The position numbers and the translations under genes were made by a program. A DNA stretch of 64,000 nt from Hymenolepis diminuta (Eukaryota > Platyhelminthes > Cestoda > Cyclophyllidea > Hymenolepididae): NCBI GenBank assembly GCA_900708905.1, contig CAADRB010000016.1, positions 1,066,357 through 1,130,356 on the forward strand. The letters run 5' to 3'. How positions within the stretch are numbered: the stretch's first letter is position 1; each line of letters starts with the position of its first letter. The notes under the pieces are model-generated. The model did not search any database and was not told the DNA's origin. It saw only the letters and a program-made list of their open reading frames with translations. Shown piece by piece: positions 49,501 through 63,151 of the stretch.

Positions 49501-50552
49501 CGCATGATATGAAGCTTTGAATGACCTAGCTTGTTGCCAGTTTGTGCATAATTCTTCACCTCAAATAGAAAATCCTCTTACGTCTCCTCCTTCTCCTGCT
49601 ATCCTTAATCCAATTATTCATATGCTAAGCCATACACTAGCTGAATTGGAAGTTGCATAACGTAATAATTTAATATGAAATGAAATAAAGGAACATGCCT
49701 TACAACACCTACGTAGGAATTCAAATTGGGGAAAAACTGACACTTTGATCAATCTGAAATTCAGATTAATCACGATTCTCATAATTACCACGTTCTCTCT
49801 CATACTTCAGCCATTACCTCTGAATTTACTTTTTCTATTTTGTTTACATAATTAGATAATCTGCACCTTGCTTTCTTGGTATGCATAGTTGTATTTATGC
49901 CTAAAGTTCCAAAGTTCAGACCTCGGATACTCCGAATTAAAGTTAATATCTCTAGTTTTCAGAGGCGAATTACAGGTAAAATTTTTTGAGAGGTTTGTTA
50001 TTATGCCTCACAGTTGATACTGGGTAAGAGATTTTAGCATATTAGAGCTCATTTGAGTAATAATAAAACCGAGGGAAAAATGAAAACTTCTTTGAGGGAC
50101 TTTATTTAGAAATTTCCAATCTATTAAACCGTGCTGTTGCATATGAGTTGAGTAAGCTGAGCAAAATTAAATTTATTGCATTTTATCCCAACTATGAATC
50201 TTAGTTTGTGCCATCTAAACGATGTATAACTATGAAGATTGGAATGGTGGACCACCTAGTCAAATAAAATCGCGTTATTCTCAGCATAACATTTCTTACT
50301 CTCTCACACAAATTGGAACTGACAGAAAGATAGCAATACTTTTGTATAATTTGCGAAGTCACTATTACACAGGCGCAACGATCAAGAAGGACTCCATTGT
50401 CCAATTACCTATCTGTTGGTATCAGATCCAATTTGGAGAAGTATAATTACCGAATCCCCTGGATCAAGACTCTCTATTCATTTTCTAAACAATATCCCTG
50501 TTACTATGTCCTCATTTGTCCGAATAGTATAATGCATAAATAATTAATAATT

Positions 50553-50700
50553 ACAAGCCCATTTGGAAAAGCGTTTTCCAACGCTCATCTTGGGTAGAAA
50601 GTGGTATAATGGAGCCAACCTGGTGAGAGACTCGAATGCTGCCACCCTCTATGTTAACTAGACTTACTTAGTGCGGTTAGCCATTCCGCTCCCTCTTCCA
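50553..50700 (-). repeat. SINE copy, minus orientation, head missing
   Basis: CAAGCCCATTTGGAAAAGCG, TTTTCCAACGCTCATCTTGG, ATAATGGAGCCAACCTGGTG and AGAGACTCGAATGCTGCCAC closely match 1350-1470. It stops before the tRNA-like head. Confidence 0.65.
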
Positions 50701-51224
50701 TGCCTCCCTTATACTTGTCATATCAGAATGTAAAATTAACACGAACGTTAAACATTGAACATTATGTAGATGGTATTTTATAATTTACAGAAAATTCATA
50801 CATTTGAACACCGTCAATCATGTCCATCCGGTAGTCTATGTGCGGCATGACTGACTAAAGTAATGATCAAGTTCAATCAAGATTAATTTTCGTTTCCCAT
50901 TGAATCTAAATCTGAGAATGCTGCTAAGACTCCTAATTCTATTGATTAACTTCCTTATAGGTAGTTCGTTGATTTTATTATTTCTAATTTTTATTCTTAC
51001 CGAAAGATCTCCGATCTTAGTTTTCAGAATCAGATTTTTAAATGCTACTCTCATCTGCCTTCAACATAAAAGCTCCAACTACATTAGGAGAGGATACTCT
51101 GGAGTCGTTTTTATTGAAGAGAACAAACCGACTATCTATACAACTGGATTTACATCGACGAGAATAGATTTCATGATTACCGGCTTGGCAGAGTCTAATA
51201 TAAATTTCCCAAGCACATCACGAG

Positions 51225-51415
51225 AGGTGTTCACATCACTTGATTTGGATAAAGAGATACTCTAGAGACTCCCTCATGAGAAAATTGTATTTTACTACCC
51301 TTCTTGTTAAACGGAATTACCCAGGGCGCACATCCACTTATTATTGATCTCATGACCTCTAACTTGACAGAGGTGCATGTTGAGCACTGCTCCATTGGCG
51401 CAAAATCTACTCGAG
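51225..51415 (-). repeat. SINE copy, minus orientation
   Basis: CACTTGATTTGGATAAAGAG, AGAGACTCCCTCATGAGAAA, GTTAAACGGAATTACCCAGG, ATTGATCTCATGACCTCTAA and AGCACTGCTCCATTGGCGC at the head end. Confidence 0.6.
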
Positions 51416-54400
51416 TAATTTATATTAATTGCTTTTAGTATTAGATTGTGAAGTTCTATCATCTAATGAGGTTGCTAGCACAGTCAAAATAATTGTGAAT
51501 TATTAAGTTGTTGTCAATGTCCCATCAATCCGACCTGGCCATCGTTGATTGACATAGTGGCATGTTCATAACACGAAAGTTAGTTGATTTTATGGTCTCT
51601 AAACAATTTATTTTAAGAACTAACATGACTATTAAAGCTTGAATAATTAAAAGCTTGTTAAAATGTAATCGAAACTGCTTTCGATACTTCCAGGTCACGA
51701 TGGGACAACTCTAGTTATTTTCCCTGTTGACAGCTGTTGGGAGACATTCATGTTATGAAATTAGAACAAGGAAGCAACAATTTCTAAACTATTTACTACG
51801 AAAGTTGGTAATAATATCTAGCCATAACTTGGTTTTTAAATGTCATTGAAAATTTGAACCGGTATTTTATTGATAAATTGTGGGTTGGCCTTCGTTCCAC
51901 TCTATTGACCTTTATCGTTATGGACTTATGGCAAGGAAACAATAACTTGTAAATTTAACTTTTGAACTATTTGCTAAAGAATTTGGGGGCCATAACTTAC
52001 TTTTAAATACAAGCATCCATATAATTAAACTTAAAGCACCAAACAGTTGTAAATATAGCCTGGAAGGGAATTAAATTTTTAACAACTCTACTTTGTTCAA
52101 GTAAATATGAAACAAATTTTTAATTCTTTAAAATATTTGTTTTAAATGAATCGAGAGTTTGGAAACCTTTGCCAGATTTTTTCATATGTGTCTGTTCTTT
52201 CTCTGATAGTGTTCCATTATATCCTACTTCATTCCCAGTTTCTTTATAAGTTTGTGATAATTAAATTTAAATTCTGAATCACAGTGAAGCATTTAACCTG
52301 GGGAAAAGTAATCAGATTGAATATGAAGGAAAGGGTAAAAGGAGAAAAAACACTTTTCTTTCTTAAAATGTTGATTTTGACACAACTAGAGTTTAAGTTT
52401 TGCATATGACATATAAATTCGCAGTAGAATGTGATTTTTTCAGGAGTGTTCAGAACTGAAAAGAGAGGTCGTTCACGTCCACCTCGACACATCTATCTCC
52501 TTCGATAGCCGAAAAACAACTAGTTGATATTAATCTAGAAGTTCAGCACAAATCAGTTAATCGAAAATATTGATATTTAATTTCTAAGTTCCTTCTAGAA
52601 AAAAAACCCCAATGAGTCTTGATTAACTGAGAATTCAAGAAAGGAGGATTTTATCCATCAATTAACGTGGTATTAACTGAACCTTCACCCATAAGCGGGG
52701 ATGATAATTAACAGAACTATTCAACCATGACTTTTAACGTAGAATCTGGCATGTATTGGAGTGAATCCGTTGAATCCTTAAGGTCATTTATGTCGTCGGG
52801 GTGAGCATGTTAACTGAGTTTCCAACTGATTTGATCATTCTAAGGCACATGGATCTAATTAACGCACCGACCCGACATCTGGTTGAAATGCTAAAAGGAG
52901 GTCATAAATTCGTTGAAGGGGGAGGGGGAGGGAGGAAACGAAGACAGGTGGATGTTAAAGTCTTCCGATGAAGTATATTGAAAAGCGAAATCACAATAAA
53001 AGTTCGTTGGATCAAATCTTAAATGCAGAATAACACTACCTCATCTTGTTTAAAAGAGGTGAGCAATGTTTTATATCTTCGAAAGTCAGTTGCTGTGATT
53101 AACTTTGCCTTTTTAGTTTCTGTGGGAATATGATGAACAAGCATAGGGGACGGTTAAACTTTTTTCATCTAAAGTTCAAGGACTATGAAACTTTATGGTT
53201 CTGGATTGATAGTTTGGGGTTGACTGGTTTGTGGGGACTTTCAGAATATCCCCATGTAGGAAAACACTGAAGTGAATTAGTCTATACATGTAACTGCGAC
53301 TAATTCCTTTCAAATCTGTGTGATATTTTCCGAGATAGCTACAAAATTTAAATTATATTTATTGACTACTTAAACATTCTACCTACACGCCTTGAAATTT
53401 GAAAGACTTTACATTACGTAACGTCAAACTTGATTTGTTTGGGTTAATTAAAATCATATTCTCACCTCTAACGTTCAATGGGCTCTTTTCGTTTTAAATT
53501 CCCTCGGTAAATTCTAATTTAATTATATGTAATATTTCAAATAAATTGTGAGAAAAATGGTGATCAGAGTGTCTATTCTGATTACAGAATAAGACATCAG
53601 CTAATTCTTACTATTTAGCAGTTTGAAAAAATATTTCCAATTTCATGACAATATTTCAACCTCAATTCGCGATGAAATAGCATAATTCAGTTGAAACTTG
53701 TTTTGATGCCTACCAATTGTGAAATTATCAGTGACCAAGAGTGACCTGATTATAACTGAGTTGTTTAAACCTGTAGAACTCAGCTGAGAATAAATTATAT
53801 CTTTCTAAATGCTCAGCTTCTCCATCGTACCTTCATCATTTCTTTCAACTTCTAATTTCTGTTATGGAGCCCCAAAGGGGGAAGAAATTGAATTAATCCC
53901 TGTCTAATCTGTGATAGTTTTCATCAAATTTTAGATCCCAGACAAATTGTAAATTTTAATCCTAGTCTGTCTGATCAGAATTCATAAACATCAAAACTTG
54001 ACTGGAGATCATTTTCCGCCCCCCCCCCCTCCCCCCCTCATAGAGATGTATGGTCGATCAAAGTGAACCAAAAGGGAGAAATTGGGGGAGAAAAGTGAAA
54101 ATTAAATGTCCCCTTTGGCAAATTTCGACACGTGAGGGTTTCAGCATTTCGGTTCGGAGAACACGTGTTAAAATGAATTCGGGCGAGATATGTGCCCTTT
54201 TCGACCTAAAATTTCGCTTAATGGGGGATTAGAAGATCTGAGAATGTTTAAGGAGTTACAACTGACCGACCCACTTAAATCAGATGGTACGTATGTGAAG
54301 GGGAGTTGCGGGTATAGTGGGAGAGGGAGTATCAGCAGACTTTTGAAGGCCTTAAAGGTTTCTGATAGTATGTCTAAAAGATTGATAATGGTTTCAAGTA

Positions 54401-57400
54401 AAAATAAAAGTATTTCACTTTTCTATTTGTAATAGTGACGTAGCGTTCTTGTTTTTTGTAAAACAATATCCTGGAAACTCGTGATACTTGTATCCTTGAC
54501 CATTTCCGATGTCTAATCACAGATTAAGTGAAACATTAAATCAATTTAAAAATGAAAGTTTACTTTATCAGTCCTTTTTCTTATTTCCTACAGAAAGGTT
54601 TTTGGTAATATGATATCAGTAGAAAGCGTATGCTCCATCTCTTGTCAGACCTCCTTCAGCTCAAAATTGATCTAATCGGTCATTCTAGAATACAGTTAAC
54701 AGACTACTGCAATCAAGGCTATCAAATGGTCACTTTTCCGTCTCTTCAGTTTATGACTGAGCATTTCTTTTGCTTACACTTTACTTTGAAAGAAAGTCTA
54801 ACTGATTTTTTCCTTTTGATCCAATGAATTCCTGTTGATCTTGAGTTTGAAATACTTTTACAAGATCATTTAGGTAATGGAATAACTAATCTCTACTGTA
54901 ATCATAGTTGATCAATACTGAACTGTACTATATTAACTATCAATTTTTCCTATTGGAGTAAATTTCAATGACGATTGAGTAAAAGGCGGTGGGCGGAAAG
55001 TACGGAAGATACGGAGGGTAAATTTAGTGTCAAAGAACAAGTTCACGATTCAGTTCCCATTTATATCCTGTTGTCCACTAACCATTCCTACCCCTTTGGC
55101 ATTACTCTTGAATACTATCCTTTATAAACATTCTCTTACTTACTGTCTGAACTTTATACATTCACGCAAGATGACTCCTTTTCAATGGGCCACCAAAATT
55201 ATTGAATATCAGATAATAGGAGAGTAGGTATAGTAACTTTCTGATTCAGTGCATTAACTAAGTTAGCAAAATGCCGAAAATCGTATCCGCTTCCTTGTCC
55301 GATAAGATTAACTTTAAAATAACAGCAAATACTTTTAATGAACTTTAAATCAGGGAGATGGATACGTCCTATTCAACTAATTCAAAAAATGCGCAAAATA
55401 TTCCCCTTTCTCATTAAAGACTAGCCGATCTAAATTGTGGAAAATCATTTTTAATTAACATATGAACTCATGGATTGGGTTAATAAGTAATGGAAATGAC
55501 CTTTTTATAGTCGATCTAATGGGTTTATCATTCTCACAATTATTAGCATTGAATGCTACTGTATTTGATACCACTTTGTTATTTTGTGGAAACCATTACA
55601 ATCTGTTAATCAATTAAACGCTATTGTTAACATTTTAAACTATTTATACGGGATCTAGATTTCAGATAAATTCATGAAGTAGGAATGATAATTCAGTTTT
55701 GCGCACTTTTAAATATCATGCATATAGCTTAGAGAAAATATTTCTCCTTTATTTTCATTTAAATTTGCAATGTAGAGACTTTGGCTAGAAGCAAGTTTTA
55801 GATATTAAGTAAAGAATTTCCTCACTTACCTTGGGTCGCAAATTAATGCTGATGGGACAGCAACAGCTCGCAACATCTGCAGAGTCAGACGGGAACTGTC
55901 GATCAAAGTTGAACAAAAGCTTATTGAGATCTACGTGTTGTCAACCTTCTATTATCAACTTTTACAATTTTACTAAGGGCGTCTACTGTCAACTGACACA
56001 AAGCTCACTTAAATGCTACAAGAAGACTGATCCTGGGACTATGCCCATGCAGAATCCTGATTTGTAAAGAACCGATTCTCTCTGGAAATTTCGCGATAAA
56101 GCCCCAATAGAGAAAAATTCTCCTTTGGAATGCTATGAAAAGTTTTACCAGTTCTTTTACGCTGAAACTCTTTTCAAGCAACAATGTACTAATAACTGAA
56201 AAGGTAAACCCCCACACAGCACAAATTCCCTACCAAAACATATCAAGGAAATTTTTGGTTTGACCGGTTTGACCAACAATCGAAACTCACCTCTAAAAGT
56301 GTGGAAATTTACCCCAAAGGAATTCGTGGAATGCAATGATGCTAACTTTAGGCGAAAGTTCGCAGAAAAGAAAGTTATGCTCCTGCACTATCGGAAAAAA
56401 TCACTGCTCTATAAACAAAATAATCACTCCGCCAATTCAAATCTTTGCCTTCCAGATGCTTAGAGAGTTATGAAAGAAGGGGTTGATAAACCGTCGTGTA
56501 TCGGAATGGGATACCAATCTTGATATTAGGTGTAATGACAGTTTATCATCAAGAGACTTTCGAGGTGATGCATATTGCAGATGGTTAAAATTATCAAACT
56601 TTCTAGAACGTCGAAAAATGTTAACGTATATTCTTCAATGAAATCACTAAGTCCCCTCTCTTCCAAATTAAAACCTTGAAGTTTCACGTTAGGCTAGTGA
56701 CCAGCTGAAATACATGCAATAAACGCAACATGTTTATTATCATTATATTTTGCACTATATTCTCACAATTATTTGCTTTAATTTGGTTTATACTTTTTGA
56801 ATGTTTATAGTTTGAAAAAGATTTTGGTTACTGCTCCATCAATAAGTTAAATACTATATTTTTAACATTTTTGACCTTATTTGTATCAGACCTAGGTTCC
56901 GGAAAAGTCATTAAAATATACGATATAACTACTTTGTTTTCCTTTGGTTTCATTAGTAATTTGATTATTTATTAGTGAAAAAACTAACAGTCGGTTTCCT
57001 TTTGGACTTGCATATTGCTTAAATTGGGCCACTGAAAAAGTAATTCTCAATTAGAAAGGAAATTTAACAAGCAATTACATTTTTCTGTTAAAAATAACAC
57101 AGATATTGTCTGGTTTCATTTGAAATTTGAGTATAAATGAGCATCCGTTTGCAGTTTCTTAAACCACTGAGGATTCTATTGAAAAAATCTGACCTTGAGT
57201 TTTGTATGAAAGTCCTTTTCATTTGAATAAGCAGTTTTGTGACTTCATATTGTGTCGATTACTTGGCACGTTCATGAAAATTTAAATCACCGGAAAACTT
57301 TATAGAGAATTATTTTCTACTTATCCGGTATATTGGAAGAAAACTCGATCAGATATATTTTCAGAAAAGAGATTCATTGGCAAACGCCTGTAAATCAGAC

Positions 57401-59094
57401 GGTAACTAGTGCTATTGTTAAGAGTGACTGATAACGACAGAATTAAAGCTATCACGAATACTAATAGAACATTGTTCGTCAGCTTTATGATCTCATATTG
57501 CCATAATATCGAAAAGTTTCCACAAAGAGGACCAAGTCTAGAAGCGATTATGGGTCATCTAGCTGAAAAAACGGAATGTCACTTTTAGAAGTAGCTATCC
57601 CCAACTTAAAATCTCATTTTTAGGCGTATTTGTTTTATTTCAAGAAAATAGGCGAATTGTGAATTGCGGAAGTAGGGAAAACACGTGAATATTTGCTGAA
57701 AGTAGAAAAAGCACCAATCCAATGCACAACAAGAATGCAAGAAAAGGTAACTTTCTTTTTGGAATTGTCTAACTAATACCAAATAGCCTACATTTGAACA
57801 ATTCATCAACTTTAGCTGAAAAACGAGCTAATTGTATACATTTTCATCAGTAAAGCGTCTTTAGGAAGAAAAACATTTAACAGACTGATTGCTTTCGAAA
57901 ATATAGTCAGCAATCTAAATAATTTGTTACATAGCGAAATAAAGGAGATTCCGTTGCTGTTACACATCGACTTTTCGTCATGAATTATAGTACAAATGCA
58001 GAATGAAAGATAATTTAATTACCTGAACTTATTATCTGCTGCATACGCGCGAAGAATCCTCTAAACAATTAAATGTGGTTAAAAACACCGGCGCAGAATG
58101 AATAGAGTTCTATCAAAGTTGAGAAATTCCACCCAATATTCCCACATTTTTTGCGAGCGAAGGGTTTAGTCAGGCTCACTTTGTGTGATAATTGCGTTTT
58201 GGAGTCATAAAATTGGCGATGGTTTTATTGAACAGCTGGTTACCGTTTATCGCGAGGCATATCGTGTCCCGCGGCTTTTGTTCTTACTGGTAAGATTAAA
58301 TTATGCATGAGATGAGATTAATGTGCTTTTCCACAATGAATGTAATAAAATGAATTGTTCGTCGCAGAATCACAAGGGGATTTACCCATAAGATTATTTT
58401 CCTAATCCGAATTATAAAAGGATTATTGTTAGTACTTATGCATTAAATAGTTCATAGTTGCTTTACTCATTTTAGTATCGTTCGATGTATAGTAAATGTA
58501 GTGTTCAGAATCTTGAATTCAGGATGGAAAGATGGATTTCGCCAAATTAGGGGTTTATCCCCATACTTCCTTATCCATCTCACTTTTACAAGCTATAGGA
58601 ATCTTCAAAGGTTCCTTCAGAACTAACTGAATGTGCTTTTCCATAGAAATCTCTTTTGGAAAATTTGTTACTTTTGGCTAGACCAAATACAAATGTAAAT
58701 TTAAATAATGAAAAAAAAAACATTTAAATAAAAAGAACATTGAAGCTGTGTAAATAAAAATTGACGGGGAGGTTGTATAGAATGAAAGAATTCTACTTCA
58801 TCTGATTTCGGAATTCCAAAGTTTAAACTTAGGAATGTGACCCCAAAGTACCTGAGTGGTTGTTAAGTCCTCAATATTAACCAACAAATTGAGAACTCAA
58901 AGTTGATCACATTCAACATTACCTCTATGAGCTCCTCTGAGAACCACACTTCATCTGAACTCCAGAATCATCAAGTTGGGTTTGCTTCAGACTTATCTTT
59001 CCTTTTTATTATTCCGCTCTTCGCAGGGAAAATCTGAATGACAGGTTTTTATGTAATTTAGCTTCCATCCTCTTTTCATATAATTTCTGTAGCA
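51416..59094. other. Long non-coding stretch, nothing recognised except a poly-C tract
   Basis: About 7.7 kb with no supportable exon. Open frames of 60-82 codons are scattered at the rate expected of AT-rich DNA. Repeats here are too diverged to delimit by eye. Confidence 0.5.
54019..54037. repeat. Poly-C tract
   Basis: Eleven C, one T, then seven C. The minus strand is a long G run. Confidence 0.95.
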
Positions 59095-59220
59095 CCCATC
59101 TACTGGATAAAGGAGCCAACTAGTTGGTAGATCAATGTAGGTAATCATTTCGATCAAATCTCAATCTCTTGACCTCAAAATATAGGAGAAGTAAATGATA
59201 TTGTTACCCATTCGGCACAT
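59095..59220 (-). repeat. Possible SINE fragment, minus orientation
   Basis: CACCCATCTACTGGATAAAG, GGAGCCAACTAGTTGGTAG and CTCAATCTCTTGACCTCAAA resemble the body and B-box region of the family in the right order. The match is weak. Confidence 0.35.
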
Positions 59221-60001
59221 AAAGAAGTCATATTTCCTTTGAGAAAATTAAATTCAGTCGTACTGCGGCATATCGAAATCTCTGAAATTTGGTCTTAACC
59301 TTATTTACATAGTCAACAAGTTTGCATTTGGCTCCGGCTCCCCCTCTACATTTAAGGCTTAGGTGCTGATTCATATGATTTGATACATTTCACAGGACAT
59401 TTAAAGGCCCAAACACACATGCAGATGAACAAACTGGGGATCTGTTTAAGTAATCAAGTCACAGCATATGGCTATTTTGAAGCAATAATAAACGGGCAAC
59501 ATTTGGTGTAATATATACAAAAATCAATAAATTTCACGTCATTGGAGAACTGAGGTTAAATCTTAGTAACTGGGATTAGTGGAATATATGAATATATAGT
59601 ATATATAATAAGCGAATATCTCTTTGGTACATTTCCTATAATCGGTATCCTTTTCCATCCATTGTTATTAAGCTTATTGATCAAAATGTGGTGGTTAAAT
59701 TTTCGTGCCGAAGGAATGATTTAGATAAGGAATTTAATTATTGTCATTTAGGTATTTAAGAAAGGGGAGGAAGAGTGTATTTAGAAGATTTCTTGAGAGT
59801 TATAACAGGTGCACCTTTAATACTTAGATTGAAATATTTCAGAGTGTTACATCCTGTTTTGGCTTAGTTATGGAGACGTTGATTTTCACGAACATGAATT
59901 TGAATTTAAATGGAATTACATTTTTAATCATAAATTTCACACAGTAGCGAAAAATTTCATGTTTTGGACCGCATAAATGAAGTGAAGATTTGGTACCTTA
60001 A

Positions 60002-60232
60002 TCAATCCCACTTTTCCCATAGCGGTAGAGGGGGAAAGGACGGCGACGTAACAAATCTCAAATCTGCAGAGTTCTTGTTTTGTCTCAGGACGGAAAATTC
60101 TCGTAGGTTGTCTCTAAGTCGATCATCCACCTCATCAATACTCGGATGCACATCTCTCCGGACAACTTGGCAGTTATTTGGGACAAAAACTGGGGCAGTT
60201 TTGACCTCCAAAGACCAATAAGATGAAGACAA
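60002..60232 (-). other. Open stretch with exon-like composition (weak candidate)
   Basis: A 76-codon minus-strand frame with balanced codons and a local rise in GC (for example VRRDVHPSIDEVDD). A pyrimidine-rich stretch ending in TTTGGAG precedes the VKTAP part on the minus strand and could act as an acceptor. No known family is recognised, there is no convincing donor, and no flanking exon was found. It may equally be part of a repeat. Confidence 0.15.
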
Positions 60233-60999
60233 CTTTTATTCCTATATTAAGCCATAGGTTAGTTCATAAAGTGTCCTGTAGTAATTGCATTCTGTCTCAT
60301 CCTTCCCTCTTGAGTATGAGTAAATTTTAGCCTTGGATTTCTAGTGGACAGATAGATCTTGGTGGCAGAAACTGGAATTCTTTGAATTACCACAGAATAG
60401 AAGGGTCAGTTTTATACTATGGATAAGGACTTTCCACCTCTTTCTTTAGCAGGAAAATTTTAGTTCCAGGTTCAAGAATGGCAAGAATAGATTGGGATCG
60501 ATTTTAATAATTTGTAATAGGAAATTTCTAGGACAAATCTCCCAACTTTATGAAAGCTTGCAAACTTTTTTAATGAAATACCCAAAAGGGTTCGCTAGTG
60601 GGGTAATAAAATTAGACAACAAATGATAAACCTTGATTTCATTTGTTTATGCATGAATAACTGGAATAAATTTTCAAAGTGATTGAATATTTACGAATAG
60701 GGTTATTTTATGAATCACAGAAAGGCTAGATTTTCGATACATTAGAAATTTCAAGTTTAAATATAGTGTGGCCTGGGAAACTGAAAAGTTCCATTTTGGT
60801 AGCTCTATCATGTGATTATTTAGCCTATTAATTAAAATCTAGGCCAACCATCTCTTTATAGAAAAGGTAAGAAAATCTCAGGAAATGAGTTGTGAGCTAA
60901 TTACTTATAGAGGATTGTGAAAATTAACCACCAGGAAATCTAATGAACTTCTACAGCCTAGGCAAAAGAATCAACAAATTTTCATCGTGAAAGAGCGCC

Positions 61000-61050
61000 G
61001 TACCCACGAGCACGTTTACCGTTGCCCCGTCGGTGCGCATTAAAAATAAT
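61000..61050 (-). repeat. Possible SINE head fragment
   Basis: A GC-rich patch in AT-rich DNA. Its reverse complement (GGGGCAACGGTAAACGTGC) resembles the A-box head of the SINE family. There is no body beside it. Confidence 0.35.
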
Positions 61051-62154
61051 AGCGAAACTTACGAATATATCCCTGTGGAAAGGATATGACATTCCAAGTG
61101 AAAAAGAGGGGTCAAAGCAATTTGTTTAAGTTAAAGGCAGTTGATATAAAATAAAAAAAATTATTTTTAGGCACGAGTTTTTTTTTCAATGACATGTAAT
61201 AATAAAAAGCGCATTTACGAAGACCACTCATCCGACTCCTTTAGAGTGGAATATGTCTCATAAAACCAACTTTCAGTGGATTAACTCTTTAATATCAAGG
61301 TTGATGTTGACTTTCCGAGAGATGGTGCAAGACTTAAAAAATTCAGTCATGTTTTATTTCATTTTTCTCCCTCACATTTTATCTCAATTTGCTCTCATTC
61401 TCAGTAAGTTTTTACTAAAGGCAAGGCAAATACCTCGCATTTTTCATCGTTTTTCAAAGCCCTTTGGAAATAAGTTATGCACGGAAGAATTAACAATTGT
61501 TTACCTTCCTCATTTCTATTATTTTCCTACTCAACCGCGTTGATTGGCAAATTTTATGAAATTAATTAGACTGTTTCTTTTTTTCCCTCTTTGCATATAT
61601 TGAAGTAAATTTACTTTGAGAAATAGGAGGAGCAGTCATTATTAAGTGACTTACTTTGTCGCAATGTACAATTTGAGACTCGGAAGTTTACGCCAATTCT
61701 GAATGGCTTAATTTGGGAATGATACATTTTTCAGCTTTCATTTTCATAATGCTGCCTATGTCAATGACGAGAAGTACTGACAAGTTGGAATCACGGAAAC
61801 ATGGGGAACAGTAAGAGAGTCGAATAAGATTAAGTTGTCTGTATCCTCGTAAAGCGAATGGTTCATTGTGCAATATTCTAGTGTTCTGATGTAACGATTT
61901 GGCTCCCAGGTTTGTGGGTAAGATTATGTCCACAGTATTTAGAGTCTGGTTGATTTAATTCTGTAGTTGTTTATGCCACCTTGATTCTGGTGTATCTTCT
62001 TACAGCCAAAATTTTTAAATTGAATCCCCATACACGACTCCATATTTTAAAAGCAAAAGATCTCCTGTAAAAGAAGATGAAAAGAAAAAAATGACAAATA
62101 TTGTAAATAAGCATCTCCCTGCAGTTTCTTTGAGTTTGGCATGACAGTTCCTGA

Positions 62155-62325
62155 AAGCTTTCAACAATCTGAGTGTGCACTTTGGTAATGATCCAACATC
62201 ATCTTTGCACTCGAACAAATAGTTTCCAAACTTCCTACTGCGCGGATAACTTTGTCTATTCCTAAATATTTAAAGGCCTAAGAATTCTTACAGGGAGTTA
62301 CTTTTAAAGCCCTCGCATGTTTCAT
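62155..62325 (+). repeat. Dispersed repeat family H, copy 2
   Basis: CAACAATCTGAGTGTGC, GGTAATGATCCAACATCATC, TTTGCACTCGAACAAATAG and ACAGGGAGTTACTTTTAAAG align with 42085-42230. A third, weaker trace is near 26935. Confidence 0.4.
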
Positions 62326-63129
62326 AGTGTGTGGCTTCCCAAACAGCTTGAGAGTTAAGGGGAAAGAAAAGGAGGGTAATGGCCGCCTATTTGAAACACA
62401 TTTTCTCCTATTTTCTTGGTAAAACTTTTCCCGTGAGAATTTTATTTATTTTCCCCTAAAGCCCTAGTTTTAACATCTGTTCTCGATCAAATCTAAGCGT
62501 CTTTACTATTTCTAACAGATTGCTCTAACAGATCGCCCTTGACCCACATTAGTGACAAATATGATATCATAGCTATCCACACTCGAAACTGTTTTTATCT
62601 CAGTATATGCCCTCCTTTTTACCTCTTATTGCAAATTCAAAGGGTTTAATAATTTTTCCTTTCTTTATTACCGTATTTTCATGAGCACTGCGGCGAAAAT
62701 TCTGTGATCCAACTAAAGCAGATTTTAATTTCTACTTTTTCAGCCAAAGACTGCTTTGGTTTACGCATTCAAGAAGTAAACAAACCTCTCAGCATTTTTT
62801 TTGAATAGAAGCAGTCAGGCTCTGTACTGTAAGAACAACTGCTTGAGCGTGTAAGTTCGTTTCATTGATTTTTTGCAGTTCGATTATCGATCGAATCGGC
62901 AAATGCGGTGCAAATTTTGTGCAAAATTATCAATATTATATAGTTCATTTTATTAACATAATAATGGTGTTAAAACAGCTTTTTTTCCCCACAAATTTTG
63001 TTTTAATTGGTATTGATCAAAAGCGCATTTGTCCACTGGTTGTCAAAACTCACTTTTCTATTTTTGATTGAATAAGGTAATCTTTGAATAAATTGCATTC
63101 ATATGGCAATAATTTTTATCAAATTAACC

Positions 63130-63151
63130 TATATATATATATACATATATA
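63130..63151. repeat. (TA)n tract next to a possible transposon end
   Basis: TATATATATATATACATATA followed directly by CAAGGTATATCAGTCAG, which resembles the start of a Tc1/mariner-type terminal repeat. No partner end was found in the window. Confidence 0.6.

Noticed and set aside
50900..51265. 121-codon hydrophobic frame that could look like a membrane protein
   Set aside because: The hydrophobic part comes from T-rich sequence, the 3' part runs into a SINE copy, and a 72-codon frame overlaps it on the other strand.
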